A program made the translations under genes and the position numbers. The notes beneath the pieces were generated by a model, which was not told the DNA's origin, did not search any database, and worked only from the letters and a program-made list of their open reading frames with translations. From Gulosibacter macacae (GTDB taxonomy: Bacteria; Actinomycetota; Actinomycetes; Actinomycetales; Microbacteriaceae), in the NCBI RefSeq assembly GCF_003865375.1, contig NZ_RQVS01000006.1, positions 1-64,000 of the forward strand: a stretch of 64,000 nt of DNA, read 5' to 3'. The stretch's first letter is position 1. Every line of letters starts with the position of its first letter. This document shows positions 26,079 to 36,000 of this stretch, one piece after another.

Positions 26079-27876
26079 GACGGTGCGCGACCACCTCGCG
26101 GCGGGAGGCATCGATGCGGCGGGTGAGGCCGCGCTGGTCGAGTAATTCGAGGAGCGGCACGGCCACACGTCTGGTGGTGCCGAGCGCCTGCCGCGCCTCG
26201 CTCAGCGTGAATGGTTGCGGCAGGGTCGCCAGGATGCTCGCCGCTCGGGCAGGTGCCGAAGGCAGGAGCACGAGTCCCTCATCAATGCGCAAGAGTCGCC
26301 CGACTCGTTCGGCGGCAGCGAGTTCCTTCGCGCCGAGCCGGAGCGCCTTGAGGTCGTCGGCCTCGGGTGCGAGGAACGGCTTGGTGGCAAGCGTCGCCTC
26401 GAGCTTCGCGATACTCGCTTCGGCCGGGCCGAGATCGGCCTTCTGTCCAGGCACACGGATGCGGCCAGCCTCGGCCTCGAGGCGCGCGAGCTTCACGACG
26501 GCGCCAAGGAGTGCCGCATCCGGCAGCTTGAGTGCGTCGATCGCGGCATCTCGCGTGAGGCCGGGCGACAGAGCATCGCGCTTGGCATCGGCAGCAACCG
26601 CCGCACGCAATCGCTGTGCCCACTCGGTGAACTGCGGTTTCGTGACAAGCCAGGGCCCCATGCGGATGAGGTCACCCGCCGCCGCTTCGGGCAGGGCAAT
26701 GCCGAGCTGCTCCAAATGCGACGCGAGCATGGCGCCGCGCCGGGACACCTCAACCTCAGCCGAGCCCATTGGCGACATCGTCGCAAGCACGTCGGCACGC
26801 TTCGCGCCCGACCCACGACGTCGCAGCTGCGGCGGATCGACATCGAGCAATTGCACGCCGCCCATCACCGAGTGACTCCCCGGGTCGCGCAACACCATGC
26901 GATCGCCCACCCGCAATGGCAGCTCGCGACTCAGCTGCAATCGCGCGTGATCGGCACCAAATGGCCGCACGACCGCGGGCACGGCGGCGGTGCCCACATG
27001 CACCACGATCTCGCGCGGCACCTCGTCGAGGGCGAGCCCGCTCACGCGCCGCGCATCCACGAGCGAGGTCTGCCACCACGCACCGGGCGTGACGAGTGCA
27101 TCGCCGCGCTGCACGGCATCCACCGACACCCCGCGCAAGTTGAGTGCGACGCGACTCACCCCGGCGACGTGGTCGACGCTCGCACCGCGCGATTGCACAC
27201 TCCGTACCTCGACGCGGTCGGTGCGCTGCGCACCAGCCACAGCAAACGCATCCCCGCGGGCGACGGCGCCATCGGCGAGGGTGCCGGTGACGACGGTGCC
27301 GGCACCAGAGATCGAGAACGACCGGTCGATCCACAGGCGCATCGGGGCATCGGGATGCGGCGGGGGCACGGTCGCGAGGGCGGTGTCGAGAGCTTGGCGC
27401 AGCGCATCCAGCCCCTCGCCGGTGCGCGCGGAGACGGGCACAATCGTGGCGTTCGCCAGCTCGGTGGCGGCGAGGCGATCACGCACTTCGGCAGTGACTC
27501 CAGCGACCCCATCCGGTGCGAGGTCGATGCGCGTGAGTGCGACGACGCCGTGGCGAATGCCGAGTGACGCGGCCGCGGCGAGGTGGTCGGTTGATTGTTG
27601 TTGCCAGCCCTGATCGGCGGCGACGACGAAGAGCACGACCGGAGCCGGACCGAGGCCCGCGAGCATATTGCCGAGAAAGCGCTCGTGACCGGGTACATCG
27701 ACAAAGGCGACCTCGCGCCCCGAGGGGAGTTCGGTCCAGGCGAAGCCGAGGTCGATGGTGAGGCCGCGCCGCTGCTCTTCGGCCCAGCGATCGGGTTCGA
27801 TGCCGGTGAGCGCGCGCACGAGGGTCGATTTGCCGTGGTCGACGTGACCCGAGGTAGCGATGACGAAGCTGGTCAT
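26071..27876 (-). CDS. selB: Selenocysteine-specific translation elongation factor SelB
   Basis: A 601-residue GTPase. It begins MTSFVIATSGHVDHGKSTL (G1), with DVPGHE (G3) and the downstream beta-barrel domains of an EF-Tu-like factor, then winged-helix repeats at the C-terminus (about 400-601) that recognise the SECIS hairpin. It delivers Sec-tRNA(Sec) to in-frame UGA codons. I start at ATG 27876, overlapping the selA stop (ATGA); an earlier in-frame ATG at 27948 would add a non-conserved Arg-rich leader. The last residues are encoded inside repeat copy A. Confidence 0.94.
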   Translation of the reverse strand: MTSFVIATSGHVDHGKSTLVRALTGIEPDRWAEEQRRGLTIDLGFAWTELPSGREVAFVDVPGHERFLGNMLAGLGPAPVVLFVVAADQGWQQQSTDHLAAAASLGIRHGVVALTRIDLAPDGVAGVTAEVRDRLAATELANATIVPVSARTGEGLDALRQALDTALATVPPPHPDAPMRLWIDRSFSISGAGTVVTGTLADGAVARGDAFAVAGAQRTDRVEVRSVQSRGASVDHVAGVSRVALNLRGVSVDAVQRGDALVTPGAWWQTSLVDARRVSGLALDEVPREIVVHVGTAAVPAVVRPFGADHARLQLSRELPLRVGDRMVLRDPGSHSVMGGVQLLDVDPPQLRRRGSGAKRADVLATMSPMGSAEVEVSRRGAMLASHLEQLGIALPEAAAGDLIRMGPWLVTKPQFTEWAQRLRAAVAADAKRDALSPGLTRDAAIDALKLPDAALLGAVVKLARLEAEAGRIRVPGQKADLGPAEASIAKLEATLATKPFLAPEADDLKALRLGAKELAAAERVGRLLRIDEGLVLLPSAPARAASILATLPQPFTLSEARQALGTTRRVAVPLLELLDQRGLTRRIDASRREVVAHRRK

Positions 27877-29336
27877 GCGCACTCGGCAGCGCGCAGGGCA
27901 GCGATGATGGCGGTCGCGAGGGCGGCATCGTCGTGTGCGGGCACACAACGAAGGTCGACGAGGCAGCGATCGGCGTGGATGCGGGGGAGCACCGCCGGGG
28001 TGCCGGTGCGTAGGCGCGCGGCAGCATCAAGCGGTAGTGCGAGCGCCCAGCCGGCGAGCGGCACGCCGACTCCGCCGCCACCGCCGACGCGGCCGTCGTG
28101 GGGGATGACCTCGATCGCGGATGCGGTGCTTGCCTCGCTGCGCGTGTCTGTCGAGTCTTGGCTCGGTGCTTTCTCGCTGGCGGACGCGGCGATCGCGCCA
28201 GCGGTTGCGCCATCAGTAACGCCTGGTCGGGTCGCGGTAGCGAGGCCGTTCGCCACCCGCTCGGCGAGCTCGCGAGTGCGGGCGAGCAACGCATCCGAGT
28301 CGGCATGCAGCGCCTCGCGCACCGGCGAGGTGCCCGCCGAAACCGTGGCCTCGAGTGCCGCGAGGGCGAGCTTGTCGGCACGCACCGCACGAGCAAGCGG
28401 ATGCCGGGCGATCTGCGCGATCAGCTCGCTGCGGCCAAGCAGGATGCCCGACTGCGGACCGCCGAGCAGCTTGTCGCCGCTCGCAATCACGACGTCGGCG
28501 CCGGCGCGCAGGGCGCTCGCGGCATCGGGTTCGTCGGGGAGGAGTGGGTCAGGTTCGAGGAGTCCGGAGCCGAGGTCAGCGATGAGTGGCACGCCACGCT
28601 CGCGGCAAAGTGTGGCGAGCTCGGTGACCGTCGCCTCGGCGGTGAACCCCTCGACGCGGTAGTTGCTCGGATGAATTTTGAGCACGCATCCGGTTTTGTC
28701 ACTCAGCGCCGCTTTGTAGTCGTCGAGGTGCGTGCGATTCGTCGTGCCCACCTCACGGATGCGGGCACCGGTTGAGGCAATGAGGTCGCTGAGCCGGAAC
28801 CCCGCACCAATCTCGATGAACTCGCCGCGGCTCATGAGCACCTCGCGGCCGCCGGTCGGCGCGGTGCCAGCAAGTGTGGTCGTCGCGAGTACGAGTGCGG
28901 CCGCGGCGTTGTTGACGATGAGCGCATCTTCAGCGTCGGGGCAGGCGGCCAGGAGGGCGGCTCGGGCACCGGTGCCGCGGCGCGAACGCGTGCCCGAGGC
29001 GAGGTCGAGTTCGAGATCGACGTAGCCAGCCGCATCCACGACAGCATCGACCGCCGCCGGCGAGAGCGGCGCGCGGCCAATGTTTGTGTGCACGATCACG
29101 CCGGTTGCGTTGATGATCGGATGCAATGAGGCCGGCCGCTGCGACGACAGCGTCTCGAGCACAGTCGCCGCTACGGCCTCGGGTGGGAGTTCGCCGCGGC
29201 GGGCGCGGTCTTGGGTGGCGTGAATGATGCCGAGGACGACGCGTTCACCGAGGGCCGCGGAAGCCTGCTTGACCTCAGGCAGGGCGAGGAGCGTGTCGGT
29301 GCGGGGGATGTGGCGCCGCGGATCGTCATGCGTCAT
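27873..29336 (-). CDS. selA: L-seryl-tRNA(Sec) selenium transferase
   Basis: A 487-residue PLP enzyme that converts Ser-tRNA(Sec) to Sec-tRNA(Sec) using selenophosphate. Typical features: INATGVIVHTNIGRAPLS, YVDLELDLASGTRSRRG, NNAAAALVLA, MSRGEFIEIGAGFR, IREVGTTNRTH, and the PLP lysine in SGDKLLGGPQSG (about residue 289). A low-complexity Ala/Ser/Thr/Glu insertion of about 45 residues (roughly 367-412) interrupts the C-terminal part and is not usual for the family. It forms an operon with selB, downstream and overlapping by 4 bases. Confidence 0.94.
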   Translation of the reverse strand: MTHDDPRRHIPRTDTLLALPEVKQASAALGERVVLGIIHATQDRARRGELPPEAVAATVLETLSSQRPASLHPIINATGVIVHTNIGRAPLSPAAVDAVVDAAGYVDLELDLASGTRSRRGTGARAALLAACPDAEDALIVNNAAAALVLATTTLAGTAPTGGREVLMSRGEFIEIGAGFRLSDLIASTGARIREVGTTNRTHLDDYKAALSDKTGCVLKIHPSNYRVEGFTAEATVTELATLCRERGVPLIADLGSGLLEPDPLLPDEPDAASALRAGADVVIASGDKLLGGPQSGILLGRSELIAQIARHPLARAVRADKLALAALEATVSAGTSPVREALHADSDALLARTRELAERVANGLATATRPGVTDGATAGAIAASASEKAPSQDSTDTRSEASTASAIEVIPHDGRVGGGGGVGVPLAGWALALPLDAAARLRTGTPAVLPRIHADRCLVDLRCVPAHDDAALATAIIAALRAAECA

Positions 29337-29381
29337 GGCGGGCAGCTCCTCGGGTTCGTCGCGGTCGGTGAAACCCCATCC

Positions 29382-29476
29382 TGGCGGAGGCGGACGGGAA
29401 TCGAACCCGCCAGACCGAGGTACTCGGTCTCACTGGTGTTGAAGACCAGGGGGCCCACCAGGACCCAGACGCCTCC
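29382..29476 (-). tRNA. selC: tRNA-Sec (anticodon UCA)
   Basis: On the minus strand a 95-base tRNA begins GGAGGCG and ends CCGCCTCC-G-CCA, with acceptor arms pairing. The anticodon stem CTGGT/ACCAG frames CT-TCA-AC, giving anticodon UCA (29440-29442 on the plus strand), which reads UGA. The extended acceptor helix, long D stem and large variable arm (GAGACCGAG...CTCGGTCT) are typical of selenocysteine tRNA. It lies just upstream of selA on the same strand. Confidence 0.96.
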
Positions 29477-29511
29477 ATGCCGATGCAATCTACCACCGCC
29501 ACGGAAGTGGC

Positions 29512-29560
29512 CCTCTCGTGGCGTAGTTCCCCACCCATGGGTGGGGAACTACGCCATGAC
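29512..29560. repeat. CCCACCCATGGGTGGG-family palindromic repeat, copy B
   Basis: A 36-base perfect palindrome spans 29520-29555 (left arm GGCGTAGTTCCCCACCCA). It is flanked by CCCTCTCGTGG on the left and ATGACGCCCACC on the right, flanks shared with copy C. It lies between tRNA-Sec and selD, i.e. in the divergent region of the selenium genes. Confidence 0.85.
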
Positions 29561-29753
29561 GCCCACCATTGGAATCGCGGCTCCACAACTGCGAGCCAGA
29601 TACGCAATTACCGCGCAACCCTGAGCCTTCACGCCATCCCCGAGCCGTGCATCGCTCAGGTTTGGCGTGATGGCTCCCAAGACGGCTCAGGTTTGGCATG
29701 AAGGCGCACCCTCGACCGGCGCCCCCAAACACGCCCCGCCTAGACTCGCCCAC

Positions 29754-30770
29754 ATGACTGCTACGCCCGAGACTCTTGCCAACCTCTCCGCCGAGCTGCG
29801 ACTCACCGGTTTCGCCGCGGGTGGCGGATGCGCCTGCAAGATTCCGCCGGGCGAGCTCGAGCAGGCGGTCGCCGCGCTCACCGGCCAGCACCATGACGAC
29901 GTCATTGTGGGCCTTGACGATGGCGATGATGCCGCGGCAGTCCGCATCCAAGACGGACTCGCCGTGCTTTCGACCGCCGACTTCTTCACCCCGGTGGTCG
30001 ACAGCGCCTACGACTGGGGCCGCATCGCCGCCGCGAACGCGCTCAGCGACATCTATGCCATGGGCGGCACGCCGGTCGTCGCCATCAACCTCGTCGGCTG
30101 GCCGCGCGAAAAGCTACCGATGGAACTCATGACCGAGGTGCTGCGCGGCGGCCTCGATGTCGCCAAGCAGGTGAATGTGCCGGTCATCGGCGGTCACTCG
30201 ATCGACGCGCCAGAGCCGATCTACGGCATGGCCGTCACGGGCACCGCGCATCCCGATCGCCTGCTGCGCAATGACGCCGCCGAGCCCGGCTTGCCGATCA
30301 CGCTCACGAAGCCGATCGGCAGCGGCATCCTCAACAATCGGCACAAGCGCACCGGCGAGGTGTTCGCCGAAGCTATTGACGTGATGACGCAGCTGAATCA
30401 GGATGCGTCGGCTCGCGCGCTCGCGGCCGGTGCGAAGGCGGCAACCGATGTCACTGGGTTTGGCCTCCTCGGCCACCTCTACAAGATGTGTCGCGCCTCG
30501 GGCGTGAGCGCCGTGCTCGACGCGAACGCGGTGCCGATGATTGCGGCGGCGGTGCGGTCGATCAATGAGGGCTACGTTTCGGGTGGCTCGCAGCGCAATC
30601 TTGCGTGGGTGCGCGAGCATCTCGACGTGGATGCGGGGGTCAGCGAAGAGCTGCTGCTCCTGCTTGCGGATGCGCAGACCTCGGGTGGCTTGCTCGTGGT
30701 GGGCGAAGTGCCCGGGTATCCGGTGATTGGTGAAACCGTCGCCGGGGATGCGCGGATCCGCATTCGGTAG
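29754..30770 (+). CDS. selD: Selenide, water dikinase SelD
   Basis: A 338-residue enzyme making selenophosphate from selenide and ATP. The catalytic region reads GGGCACKIPPGEL: a Cys occupies the position that is Sec in some SelDs, followed by the essential Lys. DDAAAVRI, STADFFTPVVD and NALSDIYAMGG give the ATP/Mg-binding Asp residues. SelD supplies SelA. I start at ATG 29754 (MTATPETLA); the frame continues upstream without conserved residues. It is transcribed away from tRNA-Sec, selA and selB and towards the formate dehydrogenase genes, with which it converges. Confidence 0.95.
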   Translation: MTATPETLANLSAELRLTGFAAGGGCACKIPPGELEQAVAALTGQHHDDVIVGLDDGDDAAAVRIQDGLAVLSTADFFTPVVDSAYDWGRIAAANALSDIYAMGGTPVVAINLVGWPREKLPMELMTEVLRGGLDVAKQVNVPVIGGHSIDAPEPIYGMAVTGTAHPDRLLRNDAAEPGLPITLTKPIGSGILNNRHKRTGEVFAEAIDVMTQLNQDASARALAAGAKAATDVTGFGLLGHLYKMCRASGVSAVLDANAVPMIAAAVRSINEGYVSGGSQRNLAWVREHLDVDAGVSEELLLLLADAQTSGGLLVVGEVPGYPVIGETVAGDARIRIR

Positions 30771-30788
30771 GTGAGTTGCGTGGCGGGG

Positions 30789-30866
30789 GGTCTCGATACG
30801 CGGCTTCGCCGCTACTCGACCAGCCAATCCTGGTTGATCAAGTAGGCCGAAGGCCGTAGCGAGATC
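30789..30866. repeat. TCTCGATACG-family palindromic repeat, copy 3
   Basis: GGTCTCGATACG (30789-30800) is partly inverted as CGTAGCGAGATC (30855-30866), with the shared inner words GCTACTCGACCAGCC and AGTAGGCCGAAGGCC. It fills the gap between the converging selD and fdhC genes; its right end overlaps the fdhC stop codon at 30865. Confidence 0.75.
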
Positions 30867-31971
30867 AGACCGTCGTGATCGAGTCGTCGGTGATGCCGGC
30901 GGCGCGGCGGGCGGCCAAGCGCGCCTTCTGCGGCTCGATTACGTGACGCGGGTCGTGCACCGACTCGAGCCCAGCATCCAACACCCCAAAACGCGTGAGT
31001 GCTGAGGCACCCACCAAGCACACGCCCGACGCCACGGCCACGAGGCGCGAGCGACCCGCAAAGATCGAGCCCACACCACCGGCAACCGCGAGAATCTCCG
31101 CAAACTTGAGCATCTTGCCGGGCTCGCCGGTTTCGAGCGGTTCGCGCTCGGCGGGATGCATCGCATCCTTCATCACGTGCATCGACACCACGTCACCAAC
31201 GACACCAATGCCACCAAGGATGCGCGCCGGCAACGTCTGTCGCTTCGAGGTCGTGATCATCGCCACGCCCGCAGAAGCGAGCGACGCCGAGCTCGCAAAC
31301 ACGTAGGGCAGGTGCTTGCGCGAGGCATTCCACACCGGGTTTGCCGTGTCATTGATGAGCACCGCGGTGTAGACCGCAAGGGGCGCCGCCAACAGCGCCG
31401 AGCCAGCACCGGCTACGTTTTCGGTTGCCTCGAGCACGCGGCGGCCGGAGCGGCGCAGCGGCTTCGGCAGGATGAAACCGTGCGTCATGCGCACGAGCTC
31501 CGACAGCGCCGGAATCGCGGCCAGGGCGCTGAAGCCACCGAGTAGCCACGAGCCGAGACTCATCGGCGAAGTCACTTTAAACGTGCGGAACATGTTCAAG
31601 AACCGCTCGGGACGCCCCAGGTCAGCAATGAGTGCCAACGCGCCAGCGCCTGCTGCGCCTAACGCCGTCAACCGCGAGTTGCGGCGTAGCTTCCGAAGTC
31701 CCGCAAGCTGCGCGCCAAAGCCGAGCAGCGCCGAACCGCCAGCGATACCGCCGAGCACGAAATACAGGCCGATCTCGTGCTTCCACGGTGGCGCCTTCAC
31801 AATCGGGCGACCGTAGTACGACGAGAACTTGACGTCATCGACCATCGACATCTCGCGCGAACCGTCGCCACCACCGGCACCAGGGCGCGACGCCGGTCGC
31901 GGACCTTCGCGGCGGCGCTTGCGGCGCGGCGGCTCCGGCGGACGATACGAGTCAAAAGTCGACGTGGTCAC
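30865..31971 (-). CDS. NrfD-like membrane subunit of formate dehydrogenase
   Basis: A 368-residue integral membrane protein with a basic Pro/Arg N-terminus (PPRRKRRREGPR) and about eight hydrophobic helices. PPWKHEIGLYFVLGGIAGGSALLGFGAQL matches the first helix region of NrfD/PsrC quinone-interacting subunits, and ADLGRPERFLNMFR is the second NrfD hallmark. It should pass electrons from the FdhA/FdhB pair to menaquinone. I start at GTG 31971, which has GGGAG five bases ahead; an ATG at 32001 is possible. It is the last gene of the fdhA-fdhB-fdhC operon. Confidence 0.82.
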   Translation of the reverse strand: MTTSTFDSYRPPEPPRRKRRREGPRPASRPGAGGGDGSREMSMVDDVKFSSYYGRPIVKAPPWKHEIGLYFVLGGIAGGSALLGFGAQLAGLRKLRRNSRLTALGAAGAGALALIADLGRPERFLNMFRTFKVTSPMSLGSWLLGGFSALAAIPALSELVRMTHGFILPKPLRRSGRRVLEATENVAGAGSALLAAPLAVYTAVLINDTANPVWNASRKHLPYVFASSASLASAGVAMITTSKRQTLPARILGGIGVVGDVVSMHVMKDAMHPAEREPLETGEPGKMLKFAEILAVAGGVGSIFAGRSRLVAVASGVCLVGASALTRFGVLDAGLESVHDPRHVIEPQKARLAARRAAGITDDSITTV

Positions 31972-32010
31972 AGCACTCCCAATTTCACAGCATTCCGCCA
32001 AACACGCTGC

Positions 32011-33075
32011 CTAGCGGCGGCCGCCCAGGAAGGCTACCGCGACGGCGGCGAGCATCCCAGCAGCGGCGACGGCGGCCGTCTTGAACATCTGCGGCAGGTC
32101 CTTGGTCGGCACCCGCGGGTCCGGCGGCAGGCCGTACACCTCGGGTTCATCGAGCAGCAAGAACACCGAGCCGGTGCCACCGACGCCATCGTTCGGGTTG
32201 GCCCCGTAGAGCCGCGCCTCAGTCATGCCCTGGGCGTGCAATTGCTCGACGCGCGCCTGCGCATCGACAACGAGCGACTCGCGGTCACCGAACTTGATCG
32301 AAGTGGTCGGGCACGTCTTCGCGCAGGCGGGCTGGTCACCAACAACGAGGCGGTCGTAGCAGAGGGTGCACTTGTTTGCGGTGCCGCGGTTCGGCACCTC
32401 CTGCTCGAAGTCGTTGACGTGCTCGGCGCGATCCGACTTCGTTTGCACCGTGCCGTCATCGCGTCGCTCGATCACACCGAAGGGGCAGCCGGCAACGCAG
32501 GTGCCGCAGCCATTGCAAACATCGGCCTGCACGACGACCGTGCCGAACTCGGTGCGGTAGAGCGCACCGGTCGGGCAGACGTCGAGGCAGCCCGCGTAGG
32601 TGCAGTGCTTGCAGACATCTGACGACATGAGCCAGCGGAACTCGGGGGTGTCGGGCGGTGCAGTATCCGTGGATGCAGCACTCGCGTTCGCGAAGGCGGC
32701 CGCCGGTCCCTCGGGTGGCCGCACGGTCGGCATGCCCAGCGACACCAAGGCGCGACCCGACTCGCGGGCCACCTCGATGCGCTCCTCATCCTGTTCGATG
32801 AACGCGACGTGTCGCCAGGTGTTCGCACCGAGCGAGCCGGTGTTGTCGTACGACGAACCGAGTAGCTCGAAATCGCCGTCCTGCGGATTGCGGTTCCACT
32901 CCTTGCACGCCACCTCACAGGCCTTGCAGCCGATGCAGATTGAGGTGTCGGTGAAGAATCCCTTGCGTTCGTGGTCGTGGTCCCAGTGCACCGCTGCGGC
33001 CGGGTCGTGTGCGGCGGCATCGTGGCCGTCGTTGCCGAAGGTGCTCAGGCGTCGGTCGTCGAAGGTTTGGGTCAC
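32011..33075 (-). CDS. fdhB: Formate dehydrogenase iron-sulfur subunit
   Basis: A 354-residue ferredoxin-like electron-transfer subunit. Four Cys clusters are visible: CIGCKACEVACKEW, CKHCTYAGCLDVCP, CNGCGTCVAGCP and CTLCYDRL...ACAKTCP, sufficient for four [4Fe-4S] centres. A C-terminal hydrophobic helix (AAVAAAGMLAAVAVAFLGG) probably anchors it. GTG 33075 overlaps the fdhA stop (GTGA) and has AGGAGAAG upstream. It bridges the catalytic subunit and the NrfD-like membrane protein. Confidence 0.92.
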   Translation of the reverse strand: MTQTFDDRRLSTFGNDGHDAAAHDPAAAVHWDHDHERKGFFTDTSICIGCKACEVACKEWNRNPQDGDFELLGSSYDNTGSLGANTWRHVAFIEQDEERIEVARESGRALVSLGMPTVRPPEGPAAAFANASAASTDTAPPDTPEFRWLMSSDVCKHCTYAGCLDVCPTGALYRTEFGTVVVQADVCNGCGTCVAGCPFGVIERRDDGTVQTKSDRAEHVNDFEQEVPNRGTANKCTLCYDRLVVGDQPACAKTCPTTSIKFGDRESLVVDAQARVEQLHAQGMTEARLYGANPNDGVGGTGSVFLLLDEPEVYGLPPDPRVPTKDLPQMFKTAAVAAAGMLAAVAVAFLGGRR

Positions 33076-36000
33076 CGTTCTTCTCCTGTCGGCCAAGCGC
33101 CAGCGTCGGGCGCGCGGGAGGCATCGTCATCGGCGACGGGCACATCGGCGTTGGTAGCCGCATTGCCCGCGTGCGCGATCGAGGCGTCGTAGCGGCCCTC
33201 TTCGAGATCGGATGCGTAGGGGTTTGGTTCGCCGGCCACGGCGATTCCAGCCCGCTCGCGGTACTCCTCAACGAGCTGCAACAGTTCCGGCCCGCGCGGG
33301 CGGCGACCCGGGCGAATATCGCAGGCGCCGGTCTTCGAGTCCTGAATGAACACATTCGGGTCGAGGGTGAGGCCGATGAGGTCGTTCACCGAGTCGCCGG
33401 TGACGACCGCATCCTTGCCGACTGCCCAGTGATAGGGCAGACCGATCTGGTGCACCTGCTGGCCGCCCGCGGTGACCGGACGCACGCGCTCAGTCACGAG
33501 CACGCGCACCTCGATCGCCGTGCGCGGCGAGATGATCGTCGCCCAACCGTAGGGTTCGAGGCCGCGCAGCTCGGCGAGCTCTGGCGAAATCTCGGCGAAA
33601 AGTTCTGGCTGGAGTTCTGAGAGCACCGGCAACCACCGGCTCATGCCGCCGGCAGTGTGGTGCTCGGTGAGCCGGTAGGTCGTGAACGCGAACGGGTAGA
33701 CCTCGCTGCCCGCGAGCCCACTCGAGGGCTTCATCGGGTTGTCATCACGGTCAAAGAACACCTGCGTCGGCGGATGCTGCTGGCCATAGACCGCGTTGCC
33801 GATCGGCGATTCTTGCGCCTCGTAGTGCGTCGGCAGTGGCCCATCCACGACACCGGAGGGCGCGAAGAGCCAGCCTTTGCCGTCGGGCTGCATGATGAAC
33901 GCATCGGTGCCCGAGAGCGCGGCGGGGCCAGTGGCACCCGGCTCCGGCACCGCATCCGGGGCGCGATCGATGGGGAAGTCGGGAACGTCGGGGCCCGCCC
34001 AGCGGCCAGCCTCGGCATCCCACCACATGAGCTTCTTGCGCTCGCTCCAAGGGCGGCCGTCGGCATCTGCCGAGGCACGGTTATAGAGGATGCGGCGGTT
34101 TGCTGGCCAGGCCCACGCCCAGTTCGACGACATCTCGTCTTGCTCGGCGCGGGTGGGGCGCTGGTTCGACCGGTTCACGCCGTCGGCGTAGACGCCCGCG
34201 TAAATCCAGCAACCGCCAACGGTTGAGCCATCGGCGCGGTACTGGCCGAAGCCCGAGAGCGGTTCGCCGGTGGCGACGTCGTAACCGTTGATTTCGCGGA
34301 GCACCGCTTCGGGGTCGGGCTCGCCGTGCTCGTCGACGGGGTAGTCCCAGGTGAGGTGCTGCAGCGGCAGATCGCGCGGATCGGTCGAGTCGGCGAGCCG
34401 CTCACGCAGGCGCTTGCCGAACTCGTAAAAGAAGTGCAGCTCGCTCTGCGCGTCTCCGGGCGGGGCGAGCGCGGCTTCGCGCCACTGCACCATGCGCTGG
34501 GTCTGCGTGAAGGTGCCGGATTTCTCCATGTGGTTCGCGGCTGGCAGGAAGAACACCTCGGTCTCGATGTCTTCGGTGCGCATCTCGCCGGTCTCGATCT
34601 CGGGACCGTCCTTCCACCAGGTGGCGGTCTCGATCATGTTGTAGTCGCGCACGACGAGCCACTTGAGGTGGCTCATACCGAGGCGCTGCATCCGGCCGTT
34701 TGCCGAGCCGACAGCCGGGTTCTGGCCGAGGATGAAGTACCCGTCGACCTCATCGCGGAGCATCCGCATCACGGTCTGGTAGGTGCCGTGGGCGCCGTTG
34801 AGTCGCGGCAGGTAGTCGTAGGCGAAGTTGTTCTCGGGCGTTGCGGCCTCGCCCCACCAGGCCTTGAGCAGGCTCACGGTGTAGGCGTCGGCGTTCGTCC
34901 AGAAGCTCTTCTGCTCTTGCGGGCCGACGGCTTCGATGTAGTCGTCGAGGGTGTCGTGCACTCCCGCCACCGGCATCGGCAGGTAGCCGGGGAGCAGGTT
35001 GAAGAGCGTCGGAATATCGGTCGAACCCTGAATCGAGGCGTGACCGCGCAGCGCCATGATGCCGCCACCCGGGCGACCCATATTGCCGAGGAGGAGCTGC
35101 AAAATCGCGGCGGTGCGGATGTACTGCGCACCCTGCGCGTGCTGGGTCCAACCCACGGCGTAGGCGAAGCAGGTGGTGCGCTCGCGGCCGGAGTTCTCGG
35201 TGATGGTCTTCGCGAGGTAGGCGAAGTCGGCCGGCGAAATGCCGCAGACCTCTTCGACGAGTTCGGGGGTGTAGCGCTGGTAGTGGCGCTTGAGGAGCTG
35301 GAAGACCGAACGCGGATGCGTCAGCGTCGGATCTTGTTCGGCCGCGGCCCCCGGGGCGGTGGGGCGGCCGGAGCCATCCGCATCCGCGTACGACCAGGTG
35401 GTGCGGTCGTAGGTGTTCGTCTCGGGATCGAAGCCGGAGAACAGCCCGTCGAGGTCTTCCGGGTCTTCGTAGCCCTCGGTGATGATCGTCGCGGCGTTCG
35501 TGAATGCGCGCACGTACTCGTCGAAGTAGAGCTCGTTCGTGAGCACGTGGTTGATGAGCGCGCCGAGCAGCACGATGTCGGAACCGACGCGGATGCGCAC
35601 GTGCTTGTCGGCAATTGCCGTCGTTCGGGTGAAGCGGGGGTCGACATGAATGATCTTCGCGCCGCGTGCCTTCGCTTCAGACACCCATTGGAAACCAACT
35701 GGGTGTGCTTCGGCCATGTTCGACCCCTGAATGACGACGCAATCAGCATTCGCCATGTCCGCGAGGGACTGGGTCGCACCACCGCGCCCGAACGAAGCTC
35801 CCAAACTGGGAACTGTGGCGGAGTGTCATATGCGCGCTTGGTTTTCGATCTGGATTGCTCCAGCCGCAGTGAAGAGCTTCTTGATCAGGTAGTTCTCTTC
35901 GTTGTCGAGGGTTGCGCCGCCGAGTGAGGCGATGCCCATCGTGCGACGCAGGGGCTTGCCGTGCTCGTCACGGTCTTCCCACCAATTGCGTCGTGCGTCG

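Noticed and set aside
34326-35927. 533-codon open frame antisense to fdhA
   Set aside because: It is complementary to conserved fdhA coding sequence and shows no motifs or ribosome-binding site.
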